Shown here: in pieces, positions 1 to 7,466 of the stretch
Numbering within the stretch: the stretch's first letter is position 1
How the letters are laid out: every line of letters begins with the position of its first letter
Notes under the pieces: generated by a model
The model's input: only the letters and a program-made list of their open reading frames with translations
Told to the model about the DNA's origin: nothing
Databases searched by the model: none
Program-made: the position numbers and the translations under genes
NCBI GenBank assembly: GCA_022865845.1
Contig: JALHUC010000044.1
Coordinates: 1 to 7,945 of the forward strand
DNA from: a bacterium
GTDB lineage: Bacteria > BMS3Abin14
DNA length: 7,945 nt
Direction of reading: 5' to 3'

Positions 1-1181
1 AAGATCTTAAACAGTCCCTTTTCATTTCAGTATGGTTCATGCTGCTCACCTTTCCCATAATGGTGATCCGCGTCAATACGATTGAAAAGGTCGTACAGTG
101 GCGCTGGATCAACATGGCGGCCATGGGGATTGGCACTTTCATCCTTTCCTACCTGTGGCGATATATGATGGCCCGCAAGGAAGCCGGAGGCAATGAGAGC
201 GAGGGGAGCCTTGCCTGGCACCAGCGGTTGTTCAGTGAAAAAAGGCTCTTCCTACCCTTTGGAGCCGCTTTTTTTACCTTTGCGGCCCTTTTTCCCCTTA
301 TCGTTTCCGAATACCGGGTCAACGTCATGATAACGGCCATGATCTACGTTGTGCTGGGTCTGGGTCTGAATATAGTTGTAGGTCTCGCCGGACTGCTTGA
401 CCTTGGGTACGTGGCCTTCTATGCCGTCGGTGCCTATACCTATGCTCTACTGAATTACCATTTCCATGTGGGTTTCTGGCTGGCTTTACCCCTGGGCGCG
501 ATGATGGGGGCTGCATTCGGGATCCTGCTCGGTATTCCGGTGCTCAGGCTACGGGGAGATTACCTGGCCATCGTAACCCTGGGTTTTGGTGAGATCATAC
601 GTCTGATCCTCGAGAACTGGGGCAGGTTTTCTTTCGGCCCCAGCGGAATTGCGAACATTCCCAGGCCTTCCTTCTTTGGAATGGAACTGACACGCAGTCA
701 GGGGATTCTTTTCATGTACTACCTGATGATCGTCCTGGGCATTTTCACCATTTTTGTCGTCAACCGTCTTCAGGACTCAAGGCTGGGGAGGTCGTGGCTG
801 GCCCTTCGCGAGGATGAGATCGCTTGCCAGGCAATGGGGATCGACAAGATGAAGACCAAGCTGGCGGCCTTTGCCCTCGGAGCCACCTGGGCAGGAATGA
901 TGGGAGTCGTTTTTGCTGCCAAGACAGCCTTCATCAACCCGGCGAGCTTTACCTTTCTGGAGTCGGCGATCATCCTCTCCATTGTCGTTCTCGGAGGAAT
1001 GGGATCCATTTTCGGGGTAATTCTTGGTGCGCTCATACTCATTCTTCTTCCGGAAGAGCTTCGCGCTTTTTCCCAATACCGCATGTTGATCTTCGGAGCT
1101 TCCATGGTCCTCATGATGGTATTCAGACCCCAGGGAATTATTTCCAACGTCCGCAGAAGTTACGAATATCATGAATCCTGA
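1..1181 (+). CDS. livM: High-affinity branched-chain amino acid ABC transporter permease LivM, 5' end cut by window edge
   Basis: LivM is one of two inner-membrane permeases that carry leucine, isoleucine and valine in an ABC importer with LivH, the ATPases LivG and LivF, and a periplasmic binding protein. The frame is open from base 3, the first full codon, to TGA at 1179-1181. The Met codon at 39 is internal to a hydrophobic N-terminal helix, so the true start probably lies upstream of the window. From that Met the protein has several hydrophobic segments. It also has the family hallmark LGLNIVVGLAGLLDLGY (about residues 106-122), the RLRGDYLAIVTLGFGEI stretch (about 168-184) and the cytoplasmic coupling loop LREDEIACQAMGID (about 254-267), which docks on the ATPases. 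It ends with the usual FRPQGI motif. The last 11 bp overlap livG, so the two are co-transcribed. Identification is firm; only the N-terminus is missing. Confidence 0.95.
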   Translation, partial: DLKQSLFISVWFMLLTFPIMVIRVNTIEKVVQWRWINMAAMGIGTFILSYLWRYMMARKEAGGNESEGSLAWHQRLFSEKRLFLPFGAAFFTFAALFPLIVSEYRVNVMITAMIYVVLGLGLNIVVGLAGLLDLGYVAFYAVGAYTYALLNYHFHVGFWLALPLGAMMGAAFGILLGIPVLRLRGDYLAIVTLGFGEIIRLILENWGRFSFGPSGIANIPRPSFFGMELTRSQGILFMYYLMIVLGIFTIFVVNRLQDSRLGRSWLALREDEIACQAMGIDKMKTKLAAFALGATWAGMMGVVFAAKTAFINPASFTFLESAIILSIVVLGGMGSIFGVILGALILILLPEELRAFSQYRMLIFGASMVLMMVFRPQGIISNVRRSYEYHES

Positions 1182-1998
1182 TAAAACCAGCGCTCCTCCG
1201 GACGCAGATGCGCAAAAGGTCCTGGATGTTACCTCCCTTACCATGAGTTTCGGTGGGCTAAGGGCGGTGGACAATGTGGACCTGGATGTGAAAGAAGGCG
1301 AGATCGTCGCCCTTATAGGTCCCAACGGAGCTGGTAAAACGACCTTCTTCAACTGCATTACCGGGATATATCCACCAGACACCGGTGACATTCATCTGAT
1401 CCCTAAAGGCGGGAAACCGGATCGGTTAAACGGCATGAAGCCCAACAAGATCACCTCCCGGGGCATGGCCCGTACTTTCCAGAACATCCGACTTTTTCAA
1501 AATATGACTGCCCTCGAAAATGTCATGGTGGGCCGCCACTGCAGGACCAAGTCTGGTGTCCTGGGTGCCATCTTCAGGGGACCAAGGACGCGCAGGGAGG
1601 AACGTGACATTGCCACCTCCAGCTTCACCCTTCTTCATAATGTTGGGTTGGGTGAATTTGTCAATGAGCAAGCCAAGAACCTGCCCTACGGAGCCCAACG
1701 CAGGCTCGAGATAGCCCGGGCGTTGGCCACCGATCCCTTTCTGCTCCTGCTGGATGAGCCCGCTGCCGGGATGAACCCACAGGAGACGGAAAAACTCATG
1801 GAGCTCATCGAGACGATCAGGAAAAGTGGAGTATCCATTTTGCTCATTGAGCACGACATGAAATTGATCATGAGGATATCAGACAGGATACTGGTCCTCG
1901 ATCACGGACTGAAGATCGCTGAAGGGAACCCCGCGGAGATCAGGAGTAACCAGAGTGTGATCGAAGCTTACCTGGGGTCGTCGCAAGGAGCGAACTGA
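1171..1998 (+). CDS. livG: Branched-chain amino acid ABC transporter ATP-binding protein LivG
   Basis: LivG is one of the two ATPases that power the Liv importer on the cytoplasmic face of the inner membrane. The 275-residue protein has every ABC motif: Walker A GPNGAGKT (50-57), Q-loop Gln104 in TFQNIRLF, signature LPYGAQRR (171-178), Walker B LLLLDEP (191-197) and the H-loop His228 in EHDM. The C-terminus, with GNPAEI and VIEAYLG, is the extra segment typical of LivG/LivF rather than other ABC ATPases. It is slightly longer than the E. coli protein because of an N-terminal extension of about 15 residues. The ATG lies inside the end of livM (11-bp overlap) and has only a weak purine-rich region upstream, so translation is probably coupled to livM. 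livF, which normally follows, is not downstream; a repeat-rich spacer follows instead. Confidence 0.96.
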   Translation: MNPDKTSAPPDADAQKVLDVTSLTMSFGGLRAVDNVDLDVKEGEIVALIGPNGAGKTTFFNCITGIYPPDTGDIHLIPKGGKPDRLNGMKPNKITSRGMARTFQNIRLFQNMTALENVMVGRHCRTKSGVLGAIFRGPRTRREERDIATSSFTLLHNVGLGEFVNEQAKNLPYGAQRRLEIARALATDPFLLLLDEPAAGMNPQETEKLMELIETIRKSGVSILLIEHDMKLIMRISDRILVLDHGLKIAEGNPAEIRSNQSVIEAYLGSSQGAN

Positions 1999-2003
1999 AT
2001 TAC

Positions 2004-2031
2004 GAATTGAGCATTCAGAATTCAGGATTAA
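2004..2031 (+). repeat. Period-7 tandem repeat, consensus GAATTCA, 4 degenerate units
   Basis: Four consecutive heptamers begin six bases after the livG stop: GAATTGA, GCATTCA, GAATTCA and GGATTAA. The same family occurs in the opposite orientation at 2255-2282, so the two arrays bracket the hairpin-rich element. The 11-bp match AATTCAGGATT (2019-2029) has its exact reverse complement at 2271-2281. The array resembles the short tandemly repeated repetitive (STRR) sequences known from cyanobacteria, although this organism is probably not one. Confidence 0.6.
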
Positions 2032-2093
2032 AATCGTTTAAATTGCCCATCTATTGCTGCAACTTAATTTCTCTTGCCGGTTTTTCGTCCAAT

Positions 2094-2259
2094 TATCAAT
2101 TTTGATAGGGTCGCAAAAAGTCCGTAATCGGCTTTTTGCTCCTCGGAAAGCGAAAAGTGTCATTTTCACTTTCCTTACAAATCAATGACTTATATCCGCA
2201 GTCATTGATTTGGGCGCCCCCCTCGGGGCGCATTGATGACTTTTTACGAAGTCATCAAT
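2094..2259 (+). repeat. Multi-hairpin intergenic element (five consecutive stems), REP/MITE-like
   Basis: About 165 bp of non-coding DNA folds almost entirely into adjacent stems. Stem 1 is 2113-2120 with 2132-2139 (GCAAAAAG/CTTTTTGC, plus an inner CCG/CGG). Stem 2 is 2145-2156 with 2163-2174 (GGAAAG and GAAAA paired across one mismatch). Stem 3 is 2179-2189 with 2201-2211 (AAATCAATGAC, perfect 11 bp). Stem 4 is 2214-2220 with 2225-2231 (GCGCCCC/GGGGCGC, loop CCTC). Stem 5 is 2232-2242 with 2249-2259 (ATTGATGACTT, perfect 11 bp). A smaller TATCAA/TTGATA stem precedes them at 2094-2107. The element also has imperfect termini: TCGCAAAAAGTC (2111-2122) matches the reverse complement of GACTTTTTACGA (2238-2249) at 11 of 12 positions. 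No ORF or transposase is present. It is probably a dispersed, non-autonomous repeat; a structured RNA or an attenuator after livG is possible but less supported. Confidence 0.7.
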
Positions 2260-2282
2260 TTTGAATTCTCAATCCTGAATTA
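2255..2282 (-). repeat. Inverted copy of the GAATTCA heptamer family, 4 units
   Basis: Read on the minus strand, four heptamers (TAATTCA, GGATTGA, GAATTCA, AAATTGA) match the consensus of the array at 2004-2031. The array overlaps the last arm of the multi-hairpin element by five bases. The pairing suggests that the hairpin element and its flanks form one unit, or that the element inserted into an existing repeat site. Confidence 0.55.
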
Positions 2283-2322
2283 TCCTTTCTCCCTTGCCTT
2301 CCTCCCAGCGTAACCACTATCA

Positions 2323-2352
2323 TTGAATTTCAGCATTAATTGAATTGATAAC
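2323..2352 (+). promoter_or_regulatory. Possible sigma70 promoter for the small secreted protein
   Basis: TTGAAT (2323-2328) and GATAAC (2347-2352) are separated by 18 bp, a plausible -35/-10 pair about 43 bases upstream of the ATG at 2395. The match is moderate, the area is AT-rich, and chance occurrence is quite possible. I see nothing else of note between 2283 and 2382. Confidence 0.3.
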
Positions 2353-2394
2353 ATGTAAGTTTAACCTTTCTGTGGAGCCGTTGGAGATAATTTT

Positions 2395-2698
2395 ATGTGG
2401 AGATCCCTTGGACTAATAAGTATGGTCGTATTCTTTGTTTTTTTTAAGTGATCCTGGTTTTGCTCTCGAACCTACACTGGTAGATGGAATTGACAGGGCT
2501 TGGCGTACTGTTCAGGGCAACGCGGATGGGAACCCTTTGGTGGTGTTTGACGGTGACCTGACGGGGGGGAAAAGTACCAGAGAGAGGTTTACAGGGATCC
2601 CTGCATGGATCGTTTCTGAGGATTTTGATGGTGATGGTATTTATGAGGCAGCGGTCCAGTTTTCCGATGGTACCCTGATTATTCTCACAGGAGAATAA
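2395..2698 (+). CDS. Small secreted protein with FG-GAP/VCBS-like Asp loop; apparent frameshift at a T8 tract
   Basis: An excellent ribosome binding site (GGAG, 2383-2386, 8 bases upstream) precedes ATG 2395, which opens a signal-peptide-like sequence (MWRSLGLISMVVFF). That frame stops at TGA 2449-2451, just after eight T (2438-2445). Removing one T joins it to the downstream frame, open to TAA 2696-2698. The result is a 100-residue protein with a hydrophobic core and a plausible signal peptidase site after GFA (residue 23). The mature part holds DFDGDGIYE (76-84), followed by DGTLIIL, which resembles the Ca2+-binding loop of FG-GAP/VCBS or dockerin-like repeats. A TTG at 2435 is an alternative in-frame start for the body alone, but it lacks both a ribosome site and the signal peptide. 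The gene may be a pseudogene, a slippage-expressed gene or a sequencing error. The function is unknown; export to the periplasm or cell surface is inferred. Confidence 0.6.
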
Positions 2699-2704
2699 TC
2701 AGGG
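2673..2704 (+). terminator. Perfect 14-bp hairpin spanning the stop codon, terminator-like without a T-run
   Basis: CCCTGATTATTCTC (2673-2686) and its exact reverse complement (2691-2704) flank a four-base loop, ACAG. The stem covers the last codons and TAA of the small secreted protein. No T-run follows on the + strand, so this is not a classic intrinsic terminator. It could stabilise the 3' end of the mRNA, act as a Rho-independent-like pause site, or be a mobile-repeat remnant. The structure itself is unambiguous; its role is inferred. Confidence 0.55.
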
Positions 2705-2731
2705 AGTGCAGAGTGCAGGGTGTAGAGTGCA
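2704..2731 (+). repeat. Period-7 tandem repeat, consensus GAGTGCA, 4 units
   Basis: Units are GAGTGCA, GAGTGCA, GGGTGTA and GAGTGCA, starting on the last base of the preceding hairpin. This is the second heptamer family in the spacers, with no sequence relation to the GAATTCA family but the same period. Confidence 0.7.
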
Positions 2732-2743
2732 GAGGAAACTTCC

Positions 2744-2807
2744 CGACCTGGCGACACCCTCGATCACGCCATTGGCGTGACTCAGTGCAGGCTGAGCGAC
2801 CTGGCGA
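2744..2807 (+). repeat. 11-bp direct repeat flanking two small hairpins
   Basis: CGACCTGGCGA occurs at 2744-2754 and again at 2797-2807, 53 bp apart. Between the copies lie a compact stem TCACGCC/GGCGTGA (2764-2770 with 2774-2780, loop ATT) and a weaker CTCAG/CTGAG stem (2781-2785 with 2792-2796). The arrangement could be a small structured repeat with flanking target duplications, or two units of a longer degenerate repeat. No coding potential is seen. Confidence 0.45.
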
Positions 2808-2827
2808 AAGGACAAAGAAGTGCACGC

Positions 2828-2859
2828 GACACGGGGACACGGCGACTCGAAGACACGGG
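2828..2859 (+). repeat. Period-8 tandem repeat, consensus GACACGGG, 4 units
   Basis: Units are GACACGGG, GACACGGC, GACTCGAA and GACACGGG. This is the only array here with a period of 8. Reading frames through it give low-complexity Ser/Pro/Arg-rich peptides on the minus strand, which I regard as spurious. Confidence 0.6.
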
Positions 2860-2908
2860 GGAAGGCAAAACACACTCGCATGCGCTCGTCATTCCGGGGT
2901 AGATTGCT

Positions 2909-2929
2909 GGAATGGGGAATGAGGAAACA
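2909..2929 (+). repeat. Period-7 tandem repeat, consensus GGAATGR, 3 units
   Basis: Units are GGAATGG, GGAATGA and GGAAACA. The next array begins with units such as TTCCATT and TCCCATA, roughly the reverse complement, so the two could pair across the 19-base gap between them. Confidence 0.45.
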
Positions 2930-2948
2930 AACACCAATTATGCCTTTA

Positions 2949-3037
2949 TTCCATTTCCCATATTCACTGTTGCCTCTTCCAGTCTTTCTGAGATCTGAGA
3001 TGTTTCACCGATCACCGATTACCGATCACCGATTACC
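2949..3037 (+). repeat. Composite period-7 array ending at the uvrB start codon
   Basis: Heptamers run almost without interruption to the base before the uvrB ATG. TTCC-type units occupy 2949-2983 (TTCCATT, TCCCATA, TTCACTG, TTGCCTC, TTCCAGT). Two exact TCTGAGA units follow (2987-3000), then TGTTTCA (3001-3007) and four CCGATYA units (3008-3035) in the same register. The CCGATYA part, equivalently ACCGATY, reappears reverse-complemented right after mobB at 7462-7485. I see no convincing promoter and no LexA-type operator in this leader. Confidence 0.65.
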
Positions 3038-5083
3038 ATGAACTTCAATCTCACATCCGAATATACCCCCCGCGGTGACCAGCCAGCTGCTATAGAGCAG
3101 TTGGAGAAGGGAATTCTGGCCGGCAAGCAGGATCAGGTCCTTCTGGGTGTGACAGGGTCCGGCAAAACCTTCACCCTGGCAAACGTCATAAACGGGCTGG
3201 ATCGACCTGCCCTCGTCATGGCCCATAACAAAACCCTGGCTGCCCAGCTGTTCCACGAATTTAAAAGCTTTTTCCCGGATAATGCCGTGGAATATTTTGT
3301 CTCTTATTACGATTACTACCAGCCCGAGGCCTACCTGCCTCAGACCGACACCTTTATTGAAAAAGACAGTTCCATCAATGAGATCATTGACAGGCTGAGG
3401 CACTCGGCTACACGTTCCCTGTTAACCCGGAGGGACACCATAGTAGTTGCTTCCGTGTCCTGTATTTTTGGCCTCGGATCTCCTGATATGTATCGGAGCA
3501 TGCTGGTCAGCTTTCACCGGGGGCAGAAGGTCACCAGGAGAGAGATCCTGTCCAGACTTGTGGAAATGAGGTACGAGCGGAACGACATTGATTTTTCACG
3601 GGGCACTTTCCGGGTCCGCGGAGAGGTCGTTGACCTTTTTCCCGCCTACGAAGAAATCGCCCTGAGGTTTGAACTTTTTGACGATGAGATCGAAAGGATC
3701 TCCACCCTGGATCCCCTCACCATGAAATCAATAGCAGATCTTGGGGAGATCTCTGTGTTTCCCGCAAGCCACTATGTTATCCCAGGGGATGTTATGAAGG
3801 GAGCTTTGGGGAAGATCGACGAAGAGCTTAAGGAAAGGGTTTCCTGGTATCGGGAAAACGGACAGCTTATCGAGGCTCAGCGCATCTCCGAAAGGACCGC
3901 CTTCGACATGGAGATGATGCAGGTCATCGGTTATTGTAAAGGGATAGAAAACTACTCAAGGCATTTGACCGGGCGCGCGAAAGATGAGCCCCCGCCAACA
4001 CTCCTGGATTACCTTGCTGAAGATACCCTGATCATTATGGACGAAAGCCATCAAACCGTCCCACAGGTCAGAGCCATGTACAACGGCGACAGGTCGAGGA
4101 AGGAGAGCCTTATTCGATACGGTTTCAGGCTCCCGTCAGCCCTGGATAACCGTCCGCTTACCTTCGCAGAGTTCGAAAAAAAGAGTTACCAGAAGATCTA
4201 TGTGTCTGCCACACCCGGTCCCTATGAGCTTGGGAAAACGGGGGGTGAGATTGTTGAGCAGATGATCAGACCAACCGGATTGATCGATCCAGAGGTCATC
4301 GTGAGGCCAGCCAGCCATCAGGTGGATGACCTCATTGGTGAGATCAGGGATGTGGTGAGTACCGGCCACCGGATCATGGTAACGACACTGACGAAACGGA
4401 TGGCGGAGGATCTGACGAGCTACCTTGAGGAGCTGGGGATAAGGGTCCGTTACCTGCACTCCGACATTGAGACCCTGGAGAGGGTACAGATCATCAGGGA
4501 CCTGAGGCTCGGGGTTTTTGACGTACTGGTGGGGATCAACCTCCTCCGGGAGGGGCTTGATCTTCCCGAGGTGGCCCTGGTTGCGATCATGGATGCTGAC
4601 AGGGAAGGTTTTCTCAGGTCCGAGACATCTTTGATTCAGACGATGGGGAGAGCTGCACGAAACATTGATGGTCGGGCCATTCTTTACGCTGATGTCATTA
4701 CAGGCTCCATCAAAAGGGCCCTGGAGGAAACCAGCAGGAGAAGAAAACTGCAGGAAAAATATAATACCCTGCACGGGCTTACGCCTGAAAGTATCAAAAG
4801 CCGGATACATGATGTGCTTTCCTCAATAGAGGAAGCCGATTACGTCAACGTTGTCAGTGATGAAGAGTTTGAACCTGGAAACGTCGAGACGACTGTAGCC
4901 AGGCTGGAAGCCCAGATGCTGGAGGCTGCGTCGAACATGGAGTTTGAACGTGCCGCAGAGCTCCGGGATCGCATGAAGGAGCTTCAGGACCGCATGTTAA
5001 TGACGGGCAGCCCGACAAGGAGTTCGTCAGCCACCGGTTCCTGGAAAGGCAGGAAAAAAGGCAGGAAAGGGAAAGCACCTTGA
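3038..5083 (+). CDS. uvrB: Excinuclease ABC subunit UvrB
   Basis: UvrB is the DNA-damage-verifying helicase-like subunit of nucleotide excision repair. It is loaded by UvrA and then recruits UvrC. The 681-residue protein is normal in length and carries all landmarks: Walker A GVTGSGKT (37-44), the tyrosine-rich beta-hairpin [10 protein letters not shown] (90-99) that inserts at the lesion, DESH (335-338), SATPGPYE (390-397), [10 protein letters not shown] (501-510) and QTMGRAARN (534-542). A C-terminal UVR domain (about 617-652) binds UvrC, and a lysine-rich tail follows. The ATG at 3038 fits the family N-terminus (GDQPAAI at 13-19), and no ATG, GTG or TTG lies in frame between it and the upstream stop at 2996-2998. 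No Shine-Dalgarno sequence precedes it; the leader consists of heptamer repeats. The 3' end overlaps uvrC by 4 bp. Confidence 0.98.
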   Translation: MNFNLTSEYTPRGDQPAAIEQLEKGILAGKQDQVLLGVTGSGKTFTLANVINGLDRPALVMAHNKTLAAQLFHEFKSFFPDNAVEYFVSYYDYYQPEAYLPQTDTFIEKDSSINEIIDRLRHSATRSLLTRRDTIVVASVSCIFGLGSPDMYRSMLVSFHRGQKVTRREILSRLVEMRYERNDIDFSRGTFRVRGEVVDLFPAYEEIALRFELFDDEIERISTLDPLTMKSIADLGEISVFPASHYVIPGDVMKGALGKIDEELKERVSWYRENGQLIEAQRISERTAFDMEMMQVIGYCKGIENYSRHLTGRAKDEPPPTLLDYLAEDTLIIMDESHQTVPQVRAMYNGDRSRKESLIRYGFRLPSALDNRPLTFAEFEKKSYQKIYVSATPGPYELGKTGGEIVEQMIRPTGLIDPEVIVRPASHQVDDLIGEIRDVVSTGHRIMVTTLTKRMAEDLTSYLEELGIRVRYLHSDIETLERVQIIRDLRLGVFDVLVGINLLREGLDLPEVALVAIMDADREGFLRSETSLIQTMGRAARNIDGRAILYADVITGSIKRALEETSRRRKLQEKYNTLHGLTPESIKSRIHDVLSSIEEADYVNVVSDEEFEPGNVETTVARLEAQMLEAASNMEFERAAELRDRMKELQDRMLMTGSPTRSSSATGSWKGRKKGRKGKAP

Positions 5084-6912
5084 TCTTCGCCACAATGAAG
5101 GAGCAGATAAAACACATCCCGGCTGCCCCCGGAGTATATCTCTATAGGGACGCCGAAGGCGTTGTCCTGTACGTTGGGAAGGCAAAGGATCTGCGTAAGA
5201 GGGTAAGACAATATTTTACGGGTGGGCAGCAGCAAAGGACCGCTCTTTTTCTGCCTCTCATCGATAATGTGGAAACCATTATTGCCGGATCTGAAAAGGA
5301 AGCTCTCCTCCTGGAAAACACACTGATAAAGCGGTACCGTCCGGCCTTCAATGTGGACATGAAGGATGACAAAAGCTATCCCTGTTTCAGGGTCACGGTT
5401 CACGAGGATTTTCCGAAGCTGGAGATAACGCGAAAACTTGCGGTGGATGGGAGCCTTTATTTCGGTCCTTTTACTGACGCGGGGGCAGCCAGAGCAACTC
5501 TGTCGTGGCTGGAACGGGCTTTTCCGCTACGTAGATGCCGTAAACCGGTTCCCGGCGGGAGGGGACGACAAGGACGGCCGTGTCTGGATTTTCAGATGGG
5601 ACGATGTCTGGGACCCTGCAGTGAAGAGGTGACTCGGGACGAATACGGCCGGATCGTTGATGAACTGGTGGACTTTCTCAAGGGCAACGGCAAGAAGGTA
5701 GTCAGTACACTATGTAAAAGGATGAAACAGGCATCAGGGGAGATGAGGTACGAGGAGGCCGCCAGGCTGAGGGATCGTGTAGCAGCGATTGAAACGGTCC
5801 TTGAAAAACAGGATGTAGTAGGGAACCCCGGGGAGGATATAGATGTGCTGGGGTTCGCCGGATCTGGAGATACCGGGGTTCTGACCTGCCTGTTTATCAG
5901 GTCTGGCATGCTGGTAGGCAGATCCGACACTGTTGTCAGGGGCGCCTCTGCCCCGGCTCAGGCCCTGGACGCATTCTTATCAAAACACTACAGGGAAACG
6001 GTTCCACCGCCACCCGTTATCCTCTGTCTGGAGGGTGTCGATTTCAGTCATGTCCACGAGGAGCTGCTATCAGAGATGGGCGGGAGAAAGATCAGCATTC
6101 GCAAGCCTACAAGGGGCCGGGGCCTGCGTCTGGTACGGTTGGCCGCAGAAAACGCCTCACAGGCCCTCAGGGAAATGCTGTCCAGGGAGAGGGACGCACG
6201 AACAATTATTGAAGAACTTCAGGAGGTTCTCAAACTGAAACATCCACCCGCCAGGATCGAATGCATAGACATCTCACACACCGCTGGACGGGAGACTTAC
6301 GGCGCCACGGTGGTCTGGGAAAAGGGGAGGTTGGTAAAGGAACATTACAGGCTCTATACGATAGGTTCCAGCGATACCGGTGGAGACGATTTCGCCGCTC
6401 TTTCCGAGGTTATTGAAAGACGTTTTACGGGAACTTCAAGTACCCTGATGCCGATCCCGGACCTGCTCCTGGTGGACGGAGGCAAGGGACAGCTGTCACG
6501 AGTGGTTAAGACTGTCGACGACTACAAAGTTAAGCACCTTCAGCTGGCCGCTATCTCCAAAGGACGTTCGGCTAAACGTTCCGGTGTCCATACCGTCACT
6601 GATGAGATCTACCTGCCCGGACGAGTAAACCCTCTTAAAATAGAAAAACACTCGGCTGCCATGCACATTATGCAGATGATGAGGGACGAAGCGCACAGGT
6701 TTGCGCTGTCCTCTCATCGAAAGCGCAGGAGCAAGGATGATCTGCTCAGTCGCCTGGACGGTATCGTTGGAGTAGGCCCGACGCGGCGCAGAGCCCTGCT
6801 CACCCATTTTCGGTCTATTGAGGAGATCCGGATAGCACCGGAGGAGGAGATCGCTTCCCTGAAAGGCTTTAACCGCTCTGTAGCGCGCAGGATCAAGGAG
6901 AGCCTTCAATGA
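5080..6912 (+). CDS. uvrC: Excinuclease ABC subunit UvrC
   Basis: UvrC makes both incisions in nucleotide excision repair after UvrB has marked the lesion. The 610-residue protein has the GIY-YIG nuclease at the N-terminus (GVY 18-20, [11 protein letters not shown] 31-41, probable catalytic Glu79) for the 3' cut. Four cysteines (153, 168, 176, 180) match those reported to bind an iron-sulfur cluster in E. coli UvrC. A UVR domain (about 203-240) contacts UvrB. The RNase H-like nuclease for the 5' cut has Asp397 in ECIDISH, Asp466 in VDGGKG and His539 in RDEAH. Tandem helix-hairpin-helix motifs (about 559-609) bind DNA. TTG 5080 is chosen as start because a purine-rich site (AGGAAAGGG, 5063-5071) lies 8 bases upstream and it gives a TTGA overlap with uvrB. 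ATG 5095 is the alternative but has no ribosome site at the right distance. Confidence 0.97.
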   Translation: MIFATMKEQIKHIPAAPGVYLYRDAEGVVLYVGKAKDLRKRVRQYFTGGQQQRTALFLPLIDNVETIIAGSEKEALLLENTLIKRYRPAFNVDMKDDKSYPCFRVTVHEDFPKLEITRKLAVDGSLYFGPFTDAGAARATLSWLERAFPLRRCRKPVPGGRGRQGRPCLDFQMGRCLGPCSEEVTRDEYGRIVDELVDFLKGNGKKVVSTLCKRMKQASGEMRYEEAARLRDRVAAIETVLEKQDVVGNPGEDIDVLGFAGSGDTGVLTCLFIRSGMLVGRSDTVVRGASAPAQALDAFLSKHYRETVPPPPVILCLEGVDFSHVHEELLSEMGGRKISIRKPTRGRGLRLVRLAAENASQALREMLSRERDARTIIEELQEVLKLKHPPARIECIDISHTAGRETYGATVVWEKGRLVKEHYRLYTIGSSDTGGDDFAALSEVIERRFTGTSSTLMPIPDLLLVDGGKGQLSRVVKTVDDYKVKHLQLAAISKGRSAKRSGVHTVTDEIYLPGRVNPLKIEKHSAAMHIMQMMRDEAHRFALSSHRKRRSKDDLLSRLDGIVGVGPTRRRALLTHFRSIEEIRIAPEEEIASLKGFNRSVARRIKESLQ

Positions 6913-7466
6913 AAGATGGATCAAGCAGACAAGGGCCTGAGGGAGTGGCAAATAAAGTTCCTAATGTAGTCGCTTTCATAGCAGGAAGGTCGGGCACAGG
7001 CAAGACCACGCTCATGGAAGCCCTTGTAACAGTGTTGAAAGGAAACGGGTACCGGGTGGGCACTGTTAAGCATTCGGGGCATGAGGCAGCAATGGACAGG
7101 GAGGGGAGCGATTCCTGGCGGTTTACACAAGCTGGGGCTGATATAACCGTACTGGCGGCAAAGGGACAGCTTGCTGTTTTACGAAACATCGATCAACCCT
7201 CCCTTGAGGATGCACTCCTTGAGGCTTCTTCAGGCACTGATATCGTTTTGGTGGAGGGGTTTAAAGAGATGAACGTACCAAAAATAGAGGTTTACAGATC
7301 AGGACACTCGGAAGATGTACATTCTCGGCAAGACAAAGACCCGGACCCTTATCTCATCGCTGTTGCCAGTGATACTCCCCTTGATGTGGACGTTCCCGTA
7401 CTTGATTTGAACGATCCAGATAATGTGTGTGAATTTATCATTGAACGGTTTCTAATAAAGCGGTAA
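6909..7466 (+). CDS. mobB: Molybdopterin-guanine dinucleotide biosynthesis adapter protein MobB
   Basis: MobB is a small GTP-binding protein that assists MobA in converting molybdenum cofactor to its guanine dinucleotide form, used by DMSO-reductase-family enzymes. The 185-residue sequence shows the P-loop GRSGTGKT (26-33), then VGTVKHSGHEAAMDREGSDS (50-69), the family hallmark, then VLVEGFK (113-119) and VASDTPL (152-158). About 17 residues precede the first conserved strand. The start is well supported: AAGGAG (6895-6900) lies 8 bases before ATG 6909, and the ATG overlaps the uvrC stop as ATGA. The stop TAA (7464-7466) lies inside the heptamer repeat that follows. No mobA is in the window. 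A place behind uvrC is not a usual one for mobB, and shared transcription need not mean shared function. Confidence 0.93.
   Translation: MKDGSSRQGPEGVANKVPNVVAFIAGRSGTGKTTLMEALVTVLKGNGYRVGTVKHSGHEAAMDREGSDSWRFTQAGADITVLAAKGQLAVLRNIDQPSLEDALLEASSGTDIVLVEGFKEMNVPKIEVYRSGHSEDVHSRQDKDPDPYLIAVASDTPLDVDVPVLDLNDPDNVCEFIIERFLIKR

Noticed and set aside
777..1391. Long reverse-strand frames opposite livM/livG (777-1391, 770-1147)
   Set aside because: They lie antisense to well-conserved livM and livG; the Ser/Arg-rich composition is that of a shadow frame.
2004..2031. CRISPR-like array
   Set aside because: Units are only 7 bp, directly adjacent and degenerate, with no spacers.
2113..2139. Intrinsic terminator for livG
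   Set aside because: The GCAAAAAG/CTTTTTGC stem has its T-run inside the stem and no T-run after it; it fits better as part of the five-hairpin element.
2566..2583. Walker A-like TGGKST in the small secreted protein
   Set aside because: The protein is tiny and exported and has no other ATPase motif; chance resemblance.
2900..3037. SOS (LexA) operator before uvrB
   Set aside because: Looked for CTG-N10-CAG and GAAC-N4-GTTC types; no convincing palindrome was found, only the AGATCT core within the TCTGAGA repeat.
2820..3041. 73-codon forward frame ending in ATGA over the uvrB start
   Set aside because: It runs through octamer and heptamer repeats, has low-complexity composition and no protein-like features.
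4136..4810. 224-codon reverse frame opposite uvrB
   Set aside because: Antisense to the conserved helicase motifs of uvrB, with no recognisable domain.
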